A stretch of DNA of 64,000 nucleotides from contig JAJCXM010000008.1 of NCBI GenBank assembly GCA_029263455.1, positions 744,001-808,000 of the forward strand, in the 5' to 3' direction. Under the pieces are notes generated by a model. The model did not search any database. It was given only the letters and a program-made list of their open reading frames with translations, and was not told the origin of the DNA. Both the position numbers and the translations under genes were made by a program. Source of the DNA: Holophagae bacterium. Its GTDB lineage: Bacteria; Acidobacteriota; Holophagae; Acanthopleuribacterales; Acanthopleuribacteraceae. Of the stretch, positions 53,440-61,443 are shown in pieces; within the stretch, counting starts at the first letter, position 1; every line of letters begins with the position of its first letter.

Positions 53440-54076
53440 CTCCGGCCAAGTGTTTACGAAAGGGATTTGGCAGGAAAACCCTGTGTTCGTGCAGGTTTTG
53501 GGTATGTGTCCTGTATTGGCGGTCTCCAATACCGCGACCAATAGTTTGGCCATGGGATTAGCAACTGCATTTGTCTTGGTGATGTCGTCCACGTTGGTGT
53601 CATGGCTTCGCCCGGTCATCCCTCGCCAGATTCGCATTGCGAGTTACATCTTGATTATTGCCACTTTTGTGACAGCGGTGGACTATGGGATACAGGCCGT
53701 AAGCGTCGAACTTCACAAGGCTCTAGGTGCCTTCATCTCATTGATCGTGGTGAATTGCATCATTCTCGGACGGGCTGAGGCGTTTGCCTCCAAGCACGGT
53801 GTTTGGGATGCCATCAAGGACGCGGCCGGCATGGGTCTCGGGTTTACGATTGGCCTCTTCTGTCTTGGTGGCGTAAGGGAATTGTTAGGGGCAGGCTCCT
53901 TGTTTGGCTACGCGGTTTTCGGCGATCGCTTCGAGCCGTGGATCTTAATGATCCTTCCTCCAGGTGGCTTCTTCACTATGGCCGCATGGCTTTTTGTGAT
54001 CAACCTCAGGAAGGAAGCTCGAATCGCGTCCCTGAAGGCTCGCAAGACTTTGGAGGAGACTCGCCATGCCACATGA
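53429..54076 (+). CDS. rnfE: Rnf complex subunit RnfE
   Basis: 215 residues with six membrane segments; homologous to NqrD. FTKGIWQENPVFVQVLGMCPVLAVSN carries the conserved Cys that helps bind the intramembrane iron centre, and VVNCIILGRAEAFA is also conserved, with a second Cys. GGAGGTACC precedes the ATG at 53429. It overlaps rnfA by 11 bases. Confidence 0.92.
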   Translation: MSVDSGQVFTKGIWQENPVFVQVLGMCPVLAVSNTATNSLAMGLATAFVLVMSSTLVSWLRPVIPRQIRIASYILIIATFVTAVDYGIQAVSVELHKALGAFISLIVVNCIILGRAEAFASKHGVWDAIKDAAGMGLGFTIGLFCLGGVRELLGAGSLFGYAVFGDRFEPWILMILPPGGFFTMAAWLFVINLRKEARIASLKARKTLEETRHAT

Positions 54077-54653
54077 TTCATTAAGCGGCGTCTTCATCGA
54101 CGCCTGTCTTATCAACAATTTCATCCTGGCCTACTTCCTGGGGATCTGCCCCTTTATCGGCGTAACCAAAGAAGTTAAGACCAGTGCTCGCATGGGCTTG
54201 GCTGTCATGTTCGTCATGTTGGTCAGTTCTATGTGTGCGTATGGCGTCAATGGCCTTTTGCTATGGCTTGGCGTTCCCTTCCTGCAACTGATCTCGTTCA
54301 TTGTTGTAATTGCCTCGTCAGTCCAATTGGTTGAGATGGTGATAAAAAGATACAGTCCGGCTTTGTTTCGAAGTCTTGGCATCTTTCTTCCTCTGATCAC
54401 CACCAACTGCGCGATCTTGGCCGTGGCTCTGTTTCAGACACAACGTGGCTACGGTTTTTTGCAATGTCTGGCTTACGCGTTGGGCGCGGGAACTGGGTTC
54501 CTCTTAGTGCTTGTACTGATGGCCAGTGTCCGCCAGAACCTCGACTACGCCGATGTCCCATCATCGATCAAAGGAACCGTGATGGCGTTCATTGTGGCAG
54601 GAATCTTGTCGGTTGCCTTCATGGGTTTCGCCGGCATGGGAGGTGCCCGGTGA
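54066..54653 (+). CDS. rnfA: Rnf complex subunit RnfA
   Basis: 195 residues, six membrane segments; homologous to NqrE. FIDACLINNFILAYFLGICPFIGV carries the conserved Cys (GICPF), and LITTNCAILAVAL the second Cys. RnfA and RnfE together hold an iron-sulfur centre in the membrane. Its stop overlaps the GTG of the next gene (GTGA). It completes the full set of six Rnf subunits B, C, D, G, E, A, all in one run. Confidence 0.93.
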   Translation: MPHDSLSGVFIDACLINNFILAYFLGICPFIGVTKEVKTSARMGLAVMFVMLVSSMCAYGVNGLLLWLGVPFLQLISFIVVIASSVQLVEMVIKRYSPALFRSLGIFLPLITTNCAILAVALFQTQRGYGFLQCLAYALGAGTGFLLVLVLMASVRQNLDYADVPSSIKGTVMAFIVAGILSVAFMGFAGMGGAR

Positions 54654-54805
54654 CCACCGTGATTGGGGTCTTTGCAACCGCTCTGTTGGCGGTGATATAT
54701 GGTCTTTTGCTTTGCGAATCAGGATTTGAGTCTAAAGGGGGCGGGTGCGGCGCATGCGCGCCAACGTGCGATCGAAAGGATGTGTGTTATGAATCTGAAG
54801 GCTGA
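54650..54805 (+). CDS. 51-residue Cys-rich single-pass membrane protein in the rnf operon
   Basis: 51 residues: a membrane helix (residues ~4-21, VIGVFATALLAVIYGLLL) followed by a Gly/Cys tail with cysteines at 22, 33, 36, 40 and 46 (CGAC-x3-C-x5-C). Size and topology recall NqrM, the small protein that delivers iron for the NqrD/E centre of Na+-NQR; RnfA/E are homologous to NqrD/E. No sequence identity is claimed. The GTG overlaps the rnfA stop (GTGA), with GGGAGG upstream, and the gene overlaps the next by 17 bases, so it is firmly in the operon. Confidence 0.7.
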   Translation: MTTVIGVFATALLAVIYGLLLCESGFESKGGGCGACAPTCDRKDVCYESEG

Positions 54806-55274
54806 AGAGTTCTATCAGTTCGCCATCAAGATCGAGACCGAAGGTCGCGAGTTCTACGAACGCTTGGCCGACCGTTTTCCTGGCGAAATGGCAACTCTTT
54901 TTCGAGATTTAGCCGCCCAGGAAGGTGAACACCAACACCTTTTTGAGAAAATGGCTAAGAGTATCAATCGCTATACACCCAGTGAATTTTTTTCGGACGA
55001 ATATTTCTCTTACCTTCATGCGCTTACCGAATCAGATATCTTCCATAAAGACAGAGTTAAAGAAGAAATTACGGAACTGCACGACGCCTTGGGTGCCGTG
55101 GACTTTGCGATACGGCGCGAATGTGAATCCATCTTTTACTACGATGCGTTGGCAATATTGGTTAATCCGACCGACATGCATCTATTGGAATCCGTCATTG
55201 ACGAGGAGCGAGGGCACGTGGCGCAGCTAGAAGCCATCAAAAATAACATCGAATCTAAAAGGAGGGAGCCATGA
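54789..55274 (+). CDS. Rubrerythrin-like diiron protein
   Basis: 161 residues, four-helix ferritin-like. Iron ligands are suggested by EGREFYERLA (Glu), the ExxH in QEGEHQHLF, RRECESIFYYD (Glu) and the ExxH in DEERGHVAQLE. The C-terminal rubredoxin domain of classical rubrerythrin is absent. These proteins reduce peroxide or act as electron acceptors and iron buffers. AAAGGA precedes the ATG at 54789. It shares a 4-base overlap with the flavoprotein, so it is translated with it. Confidence 0.82.
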   Translation: MNLKAEEFYQFAIKIETEGREFYERLADRFPGEMATLFRDLAAQEGEHQHLFEKMAKSINRYTPSEFFSDEYFSYLHALTESDIFHKDRVKEEITELHDALGAVDFAIRRECESIFYYDALAILVNPTDMHLLESVIDEERGHVAQLEAIKNNIESKRREP

Positions 55275-56128
55275 AGTTACAGCGGGACTACGATACACAA
55301 AATCCGACTCCAGCAATCGTAACTATGAACGTGCGACTGACACCTGCTGAATCAGTTGAGGACGTGAGGGAATTGACACTCAGAATCGACCGGTTGCCAT
55401 ACCCTTGCGCCGCTGGGCAGTCCATTGGGGTTTTAGTTAGTGGACCCCACGATTTTGGCAATGAGCACCATATGCGGCTTTACACGATTGCTGAATGTCG
55501 GATTGCTGGCGGACGCAGCTTTATCGATATTTGCGTACGTCGTTGTGACTATTTGGATCCAATCAACGGGGAACGTTATCCAGGTATCGCGTCTCACTAT
55601 CTCTGTGACCAAACGGTCGGTGGAACAGTGACACTGGTTGGTCCCTACCCCATGCCATTTGATGTTCCCGACGATGTTACGTCAAACATAATTATGATTG
55701 GGGTGGGTACAGGGATTGCGCCTTTTCGTGCCTTCATCAAACGCATCTACGACGAAATAGGTGGCTGGAAAGGCCAGGTGCGGCTGTTTTACGGGGCCCA
55801 GACTGGGCTTGAAATGCTGTATATGAATGACAAGAAATGCGACCTTACTAACTACTTTGACCAGGACACTTTTCGCGCGTTTGAGGCAGTTAGTCCGAGG
55901 CCCCACATGGGCGACGAAATATCACTGGATAAAAGCATCGAAGAACGAGGTGAGGAAGTGTGGTCGTTGCTCAATCAGCCGAATACTTATGTCTACGTTG
56001 CGGGTCTGAGTCGTATCAAGGAAGTGTTGGAGCGCGCTATGACAAAAATCGCAGGTGGTGAAAAGAAATGGCGACTCAAGAAACGAGAGTTAATTGCCGG
56101 GGAACGATGGTCAGAGCTCCTTTACTGA
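55271..56128 (+). CDS. Ferredoxin-NAD(P) reductase-like flavoprotein
   Basis: 285 residues. FAD domain with RLYTIAE (the RxYS/T FAD motif), a central Gly-Cys region and FAD phosphate contacts. NAD(P) domain with GVGTGIAPFRAFI, FYGAQTGLEML and YVAGLSRIKEVLE; the C-terminal Tyr of GERWSELLY is like that of plant-type FNR. It would move electrons between ferredoxin and NAD(P)H in the cytoplasm; the direction and nucleotide preference cannot be told. It is the last gene of the rnf operon, 4 bases overlapping the diiron protein. Confidence 0.85.
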   Translation: MKLQRDYDTQNPTPAIVTMNVRLTPAESVEDVRELTLRIDRLPYPCAAGQSIGVLVSGPHDFGNEHHMRLYTIAECRIAGGRSFIDICVRRCDYLDPINGERYPGIASHYLCDQTVGGTVTLVGPYPMPFDVPDDVTSNIIMIGVGTGIAPFRAFIKRIYDEIGGWKGQVRLFYGAQTGLEMLYMNDKKCDLTNYFDQDTFRAFEAVSPRPHMGDEISLDKSIEERGEEVWSLLNQPNTYVYVAGLSRIKEVLERAMTKIAGGEKKWRLKKRELIAGERWSELLY

Positions 56129-56236
56129 CGGCATTGATGAAGTTGGTAAATTATCCCCATTCAGTTTGATCATTCATCGCTTTGCATAAGGTTGAGAGCC
56201 TGGCGCGTTAAAAAGAAATAAGGCTTTTGTTGTCGT

Positions 56237-56779
56237 CTATGTGCCAAACGCTTTGGTCTGCTGTACCTCATAGGCAGCTTTTGTGAGCTGATAAACTAGA
56301 CTTTCTCGGCCGCTGGCATCGGCTCTGGTGCCAATGCGAATGCCGCCGATCTTTTCGACAGCACGCTGAGAGCGAACGTTCTGTGGCCCAACTAGAAAGA
56401 CCACACGATCTACGAATTTAAAGGCGTGGGTTAGCATGAGCCGCTTCATCTCGGCGTTATAGACACCGCCCCAATAGGATCGCGCCAAGAAGGTCCAGCC
56501 AATCTCAACTTCGCTCTTTGCTTCCGAGTAGCCGTGATATCGCGATGAGCCGATGATGCGTTGGCTCGTTATGTCGATGGCAATCAGCGCGCCCCCAGAT
56601 TCAAGCGACTCTTTGAAGAGCGATTGAAAAACGGCCTCTTCATGGCGGTCTGTATTGGGGTGTTGCTGCCAGATAAGCGGATCGGCAGCTACCGCGTAAA
56701 GTCCATCATTGTCTTGCGCGCAAATGGGCCTGAGTTCTATGAGCTGACCCTTCAGGATTGGTTGATAATCGAACGGCAT
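56237..56779 (-). CDS. RimJ/RimL-type GNAT acetyltransferase
   Basis: 180 residues. IELRPICAQDNDGLYAVAADPLIW is the typical N-terminal opening, SEVEIGWTFLARSYWGGVYNAEMKRLML the beta4-helix3 acetyl-CoA segment, and NVRSQRAVEKIGGIRIG the beta6 end. It resembles RimJ/RimL enzymes that acetylate ribosomal protein N termini or small amines; the substrate is unknown. AAAGGA lies 7 bases before the ATG. It converges with the rnf operon. Confidence 0.85.
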   Translation of the reverse strand: MPFDYQPILKGQLIELRPICAQDNDGLYAVAADPLIWQQHPNTDRHEEAVFQSLFKESLESGGALIAIDITSQRIIGSSRYHGYSEAKSEVEIGWTFLARSYWGGVYNAEMKRLMLTHAFKFVDRVVFLVGPQNVRSQRAVEKIGGIRIGTRADASGRESLVYQLTKAAYEVQQTKAFGT

Positions 56780-56821
56780 GTTTGATCCTTTGAATATGTT
56801 GATACCAGATCTGACTATAGC

Positions 56822-57043
56822 GTGTGGTCAGTTGATCGAGTACCGGTTAGTGTCGAATGCGCGATTAGTCTAGTCATCCACGTGCAAGACAATGGTGTGG
56901 GCATGACGCAGGAACATTTGGATCAACTTTTCCATGTGGACTTCTACGATGATGAAGGTCGTTATGGCCTACATTATGTAGCCAACTCTGCCGTTGCACT
57001 AGAAGGTGTCGTCCTCGCTGAAAGTGACGGGCCTGGCCAGTGA
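56822..57043 (+). pseudogene. Histidine kinase ATPase-domain remnant
   Basis: A 73-codon frame containing VIHVQDNGVGMTQEHLDQLF (the G1 box DNGVGM) and RYGLHYVANSAVALEGVVLAESDGPGQ (the G2-like region). These match the end of sensor-kinase HATPase domains, which normally continue with GATF and a final beta strand, lost here. The N box, dimerisation helices and sensory part are also missing. There is no ribosome site, so this is a decayed fragment. Confidence 0.75.
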
Positions 57044-57162
57044 AGTCGAGTGACACTCAAACTGCCTTTAGACGAGACCAACTGAAAATGGGTTGGCGGA
57101 TAGCGGAATAACCAGCCAGCTTAGATGGTTCATATGACAATGCACTTTTTGTGGAGGAACCC

Positions 57163-57534
57163 TTGAAATATACCGTCATTGCAGCCCGAGTCCTGATGGG
57201 ATTGATCTTTTTTGTCTTTGGATTGAACGGCTTCTTCAATTTCATCGAAGCGCCGCCCATGGAAGGCGATGCCGGCGTGTTTATTAATTTGCTGGTCAGT
57301 TCGGGTTTCTTATATGTGGTGAAGGTCCTTGAAGTAACGGGCGGTTTGTTGCTGCTCATTGGTAAGAAGATTCCGGTTGCCTTATCCCTCCTGGGGCCCG
57401 TGGTGGTTAATATTTTCCTGTTCCATTCGTTCTTTGCACCAAGTGGCTTGCCTATGGCGGTCGTGGTTCTGGTACTGGAAGTCTTCTTGATTTGGAGTCA
57501 TCGATCAAGTTTCTCAGCTATTTTTGCCGATTAG
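57163..57534 (+). CDS. DoxX-like membrane protein
   Basis: 123 residues with four membrane helices, MGLIFFVFGLNGFFNFI, LVSSGFLYVVKVLEVTGGLLLLIG, PVALSLLGPVVVNIFLFH and MAVVVLVLEVFLIW, in the DoxX-like layout. DoxX proteins are linked to quinone redox or thiosulfate chemistry in some species; a function here cannot be assigned. The TTG at 57163 is chosen because GGAGGAA lies 5 bases upstream; an in-frame GTG 12 bases upstream would be part of that ribosome site. Confidence 0.8.
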   Translation: MKYTVIAARVLMGLIFFVFGLNGFFNFIEAPPMEGDAGVFINLLVSSGFLYVVKVLEVTGGLLLLIGKKIPVALSLLGPVVVNIFLFHSFFAPSGLPMAVVVLVLEVFLIWSHRSSFSAIFAD

Positions 57535-57633
57535 CCTTGGACATGACCAAAATACGCGGAGTTAGTTCGCCGTGGTCGGACTGATGGCGACGAAGCTCTG
57601 AGACCTTATCGGCTGCGCTGAGATTCGTCCAAG

Positions 57634-57771
57634 TTATTTCGCGACAGGAATGACATAGCCGATACGTACTGCATTGTGCGGCAGAAATAATTCGTGACCT
57701 GGTGTAGGAAGTTGATCTCCCAAAACGATACCTAGATCCGAGTCTGCATTGGTAACGCCGATCGGATTCAT
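57634..57771 (-). CDS. Possible C-terminal fragment (45 codons)
   Basis: A leftward frame from ATG 57771: NADSDLGIVLGDQLPTPGHE and ending AVRIGYVIPVAK. It reads like genuine protein, but the start has no ribosome site. The frame continues upstream (PDPFMNPIGV) in a frame shifted by one from the VWA gene's C-terminal end. It may be the end of a gene lost by deletion, or the out-of-frame tail of the VWA gene. Confidence 0.3.
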   Translation of the reverse strand: MNPIGVTNADSDLGIVLGDQLPTPGHELFLPHNAVRIGYVIPVAK

Positions 57772-57778
57772 AAACGGA

Positions 57779-59944
57779 TCAGGGTGACTGGGTCAGCAGT
57801 TCATGATGGTTGGGCGTATCCTCGTCAACCAAGCTAAAGAAAGGTTTGAAATGGGCGACTGACCCGATTCTAGTCACTTTTAGACGCACGGATGTCGGAT
57901 CAAATTTAACTTGATTGGTATAAAAATCAAGCAGATAAAATGACTTTAATGCCTTATAGATCAAGGTGAAGGTTTCATCCAAACGCTCGATGTCTTCAAC
58001 GGCCATAAAAACCGAACCCGTTGCCGTTGACATGTTTTCCATGAACTGTTTGCCAGCGTTCCCGCTGCCAGAATAATACTCACCAGAAGGCAAATAGACG
58101 CTATACACCTGCACAGGCGAAGCGTCTAACAGGCTCATGATGTCCTTAGACTGCACGTTTGAGCCGTTATCTTCACCGTCGGAAATGACAATCATGACCT
58201 TAGTGCCGCGTTGCTTCATGAGTTCATGATGCGCTACATAGATGGCGTCGGTTAGCGAAGTCCGTGAGCGAGGCATGATTGTCTGTATGGTGGGGATGAG
58301 GTGTTTTGTGTCTTGGGAAAACGGAGCTAAGCGGGTGACTTGATTGTCTACGGTATAAAGGCTGACTCGATCTTCAGCTTCGAGCTTATTGAGGAAGTGG
58401 CGTAGTGCATATTGGGCATGGTGAATCTTTTGACCCAACATCGACGAAGACGTATCTAGGAGGATGGCGATACGCAAGGGTGCTTTGCTTTGCTCAAACG
58501 AACGGATAGGCCGTTTTTCGTCGTGCTCAAAAATACGAAAGTCGTCGAGGTCAAGGTTCGTCATGATTTGACTTGAGTTGCGGGTAACAACAGCCCGTAC
58601 TTTGGCTAAATGGACTAGGTTCTGATCGGCATGTCTCAACTGTTTAACCCAAATACGTTGTTTATCCATGCTTCGGTCTTCGAAATAAGCGATGAGTTCG
58701 ATATCCAAGCGGTGGCGCTTGGAGTCTGGTCGGAACGGAATTCGGTATGGCTCTTGCGAACAGTGGCCAACCAGTTGGCCGTTTAGGAGTAGATCTACTT
58801 GCAACAGATTTGGCGCATCATCCGCGAGCGCAAATGCCACCTCCGAGCGACCTGCCACCAGATCGCCCTGCGCGGGTGTCAGGATTCGAATGCTTCCTTT
58901 GGGCGCTTTATCTTCAAAAGTAAATCTTTCATCCAAACGTTTCTTGTGTTGCAGGTCCATTTTCGCCTGAAGTCGATTGTGTAATTTTACAAACTGAGGA
59001 TAGTGATGAAGAATCAATTCGTACTGATCCATAATCTGTAGTGCATTTTGAAATTGACCTTGATAGATCATGGACTCAACCAGCAAGATCACTGCGAAGT
59101 CGTGGGTCGGAGATTGTTCAAGGTACGCTGTTGTTTTGTCAATCAGTGCCTGATCTCGGTTGTCTTGTTGTTCGATTAGCTCTTTGGCTGCTTCAAATCG
59201 CTCGGTAGCGGACTGAATCTGCTGTGATGGATGCTGCCTTAAAGTGGAGAATAGCTGCGAGCAGAAAGTGATCCCTAATTGGGTTGGCGTGTGTTTCCGG
59301 TCTTGTGTTTCCAGTCGCAAGCTGGGCATCAATCGCATGACCCATTCTCGGACAGAGTTCGATTTTGGGATGGGTCGCTCGTAGCTTAACTCCAGCGTGA
59401 ATTCGTCTTCGCGTAGCGCTTTGATGGGCTCTTCAGTTGCTGATAGAGCCAGCAAAGAGAGAACCTTTTGATACTGGTTTTCTTCAAACACACGCTCCAG
59501 GTCAAATACGTGGTGCGCGTCCTTATGATCGACAAAAAACTTGCCCACTGTTTTTGAAAGGCCGATGGTCACCCGTGCCTGGTTGCGGTCGAGTTCCTCG
59601 CCTTTCATATTGCGTACAACCAAATCTGAGCGAATGACGATTAGGGGTAAATCCTTATCGATCGGCTCTTCAAAAAATACTTTGCGGCGGCGATCCAATG
59701 CGTGGGTAAATGCTAGGCAGAGCTGTAAGGGACCATCAAAAGAAATAATGGCTGAGCCAAGGTCCATAGGGAAACGTGCATCACCCAATGATCGCACATC
59801 TACCAGCGGCTGGATGCTGGCCTTAATTGGCCATTTTTTTGCCCCCGAATCATCAACAAGTAAATTGACGAAGTGAAGTTGGCGCCTTGCTGCATGGTTT
59901 TCTGGCGACTGGCAAAGAGTTGAGAGCAATAAGAATGTAATCAC
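57779..59944 (-). CDS. Exported VWFA-related protein (acidobacterial type)
   Basis: About 721 residues. A signal-like start (VITFLLLSTLCQ) is followed by a beta-rich N-terminal half (residues ~20-240), helical repeats (near 260-345), an Ig-like domain (near 355-440) and a C-terminal VWA domain. The MIDAS motif is IAILLDTSSSML (DxSxS), with the acidic VISDGEDN later on. The run VRAVVTRNSSQIMTNLDLDDFRIFEHDE is the typical lead-in to VWFA-related domains of acidobacteria. Extracytoplasmic, metal-binding adhesion or assembly protein. The start is uncertain: a TTG at 59998 would add 18 residues. An 18-base zone upstream holds the palindrome TACTCGCGAGTA (59948-59959). Confidence 0.82.
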   Translation of the reverse strand: MITFLLLSTLCQSPENHAARRQLHFVNLLVDDSGAKKWPIKASIQPLVDVRSLGDARFPMDLGSAIISFDGPLQLCLAFTHALDRRRKVFFEEPIDKDLPLIVIRSDLVVRNMKGEELDRNQARVTIGLSKTVGKFFVDHKDAHHVFDLERVFEENQYQKVLSLLALSATEEPIKALREDEFTLELSYERPIPKSNSVREWVMRLMPSLRLETQDRKHTPTQLGITFCSQLFSTLRQHPSQQIQSATERFEAAKELIEQQDNRDQALIDKTTAYLEQSPTHDFAVILLVESMIYQGQFQNALQIMDQYELILHHYPQFVKLHNRLQAKMDLQHKKRLDERFTFEDKAPKGSIRILTPAQGDLVAGRSEVAFALADDAPNLLQVDLLLNGQLVGHCSQEPYRIPFRPDSKRHRLDIELIAYFEDRSMDKQRIWVKQLRHADQNLVHLAKVRAVVTRNSSQIMTNLDLDDFRIFEHDEKRPIRSFEQSKAPLRIAILLDTSSSMLGQKIHHAQYALRHFLNKLEAEDRVSLYTVDNQVTRLAPFSQDTKHLIPTIQTIMPRSRTSLTDAIYVAHHELMKQRGTKVMIVISDGEDNGSNVQSKDIMSLLDASPVQVYSVYLPSGEYYSGSGNAGKQFMENMSTATGSVFMAVEDIERLDETFTLIYKALKSFYLLDFYTNQVKFDPTSVRLKVTRIGSVAHFKPFFSLVDEDTPNHHELLTQSP

Positions 59945-60192
59945 GCTGTACTCGCGAGTAGATGATGGACGGATTCTATTCCAACCATCAAAACACAAAA
60001 GACTGGTTAATTCAGAAGTGGTTCATCACTTTTTACGTCTGTAACACGATGAAGTATGACATTCAATGGGGTGTTTGCTATCGATTTATTATGCATTCAC
60101 AGCCGAATTATTAATTTTACATCGAATTGAAAAACCAATCTCAGTCGATCGTCGTATGGTTTCAAATACGACACTATTATGAAGAGGTCCAC

Positions 60193-61434
60193 ATGCAGGC
60201 TGTTCGTCTAATTGCCATCGTCATTTCATTGATTACTCCTGGCCTTTTATTCGGTCAGGCATTGGATGATGAGAGTAAACAGAAAACTGTTACGGAGCTT
60301 GGACAATTATTGGAAGCTCAATATGTGTTCCCTGACATGGGTCTCGCATTGAAAAACCATTTGAGTAAGCAATTAGAATCGGGCGTCTACGCCGATATCG
60401 TCCATCCGACCGAGTTTGCAAAGGCACTAACTGACGACTTACAAAGCGTATGCAACGATTTGCACTTGCGCGTTCGATTCCAACAGGGCCCGCAAGCACA
60501 AAGACCGCAACCCACTGATGCCGAAATCAAGCAGAGATTATCCAATCACAATTTTGGCTTTAACCAAGTGAAGCGTCTGCCAGGAAATGTAGGTTACCTA
60601 GACTTAAGGGGTTTTGTGGATGCGGAATTTGCCGCGGATACGGCGGTCGCTGCCATGAATTTTCTTGCCTACAGCGACGCTTTGATCATTGATTTGCGCA
60701 AAAATGGTGGTGGCTCTCCCTCCATGATTCAACTTATTTGTAGTTACTTCTTTGACGAAAAAGTGCATCTGAATAATTTCTATATTCGAGAAGGTGATCG
60801 GACGCAGGAGTTTTGGACACATGAAACGGTGTCAGGACCGCGCATGAGCGACACCGAAATTTTCGTATTGACTAGTTCAAGAACCTTTTCTGCAGCTGAA
60901 GAGTTTAGTTATGACCTGAAACATCTAAAACGAGCGAGACTGGTTGGTGAAACCACGGGTGGTGGCGCACATCCGGTCAATGGCCATCAGCTTGAGGGCT
61001 CACCTTTTATGGTGACGATTCCATTTGGACGAGCTATCAATCCCATCACAGGAACGAATTGGGAAGGGACAGGTGTAACGCCTCACGTTGCCTGTCAGGC
61101 GTCGGAGGCTTTTGACAAGGCGTACGATTTGGCTATCAAACGATTATTGGCCAAGGGTGATGAGCGTCTCGCTCGTGTCATTGAGACGGACTTTAATCGT
61201 CAGGGTTATGAATACCTGGCCGAAGGACACTTGCTACAGGCAATCGATGTCTTTAAGAAGAACGTCGTCTTTTTTCCAGCGTCGGCTAACGTTTATGACA
61301 GTCTCGGCGAGGCCTATATGAAACATGATCAAATCGATTTGGCCATTCTCAACTACAAGAAGTCGCTCGAACTAGACCCTGCAAACAACAATGCAGAAAT
61401 GATGCTTGATCAAATTAAGCAGCGAGAAAACTAG
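60193..61434 (+). CDS. Secreted S41 peptidase with C-terminal TPRs
   Basis: 413 residues. Signal peptide (VRLIAIVISLITPGLLFGQA). Then a helical N-terminal domain and an S41 core of the interphotoreceptor-retinoid-binding type. Its parts are LPGNVGYLDLRGFVD, LIIDLRKNGGGSPSMIQ, the nucleophile region TSSRTFSAAEEF (Ser in SAAE) and GETTGGGAHPVNGHQ. From about residue 330, TPR-like repeats follow (YLAEGHLLQAIDVFKKNVVFFPAS; YDSLGEAYMKHDQIDLAILNYKKSLELDP). Periplasmic peptidase whose TPRs could recruit a partner. GAGGTCCAC precedes the ATG at 60193. Confidence 0.88.
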   Translation: MQAVRLIAIVISLITPGLLFGQALDDESKQKTVTELGQLLEAQYVFPDMGLALKNHLSKQLESGVYADIVHPTEFAKALTDDLQSVCNDLHLRVRFQQGPQAQRPQPTDAEIKQRLSNHNFGFNQVKRLPGNVGYLDLRGFVDAEFAADTAVAAMNFLAYSDALIIDLRKNGGGSPSMIQLICSYFFDEKVHLNNFYIREGDRTQEFWTHETVSGPRMSDTEIFVLTSSRTFSAAEEFSYDLKHLKRARLVGETTGGGAHPVNGHQLEGSPFMVTIPFGRAINPITGTNWEGTGVTPHVACQASEAFDKAYDLAIKRLLAKGDERLARVIETDFNRQGYEYLAEGHLLQAIDVFKKNVVFFPASANVYDSLGEAYMKHDQIDLAILNYKKSLELDPANNNAEMMLDQIKQREN

Positions 61435-61443
61435 GCGACAGCT

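Noticed and set aside
54464-54649. In-frame extension of the Cys-rich protein upstream into rnfA
   Set aside because: Overlaps rnfA; the GTG at 54650 with GGGAGG fits, and gives a membrane helix at the N terminus.
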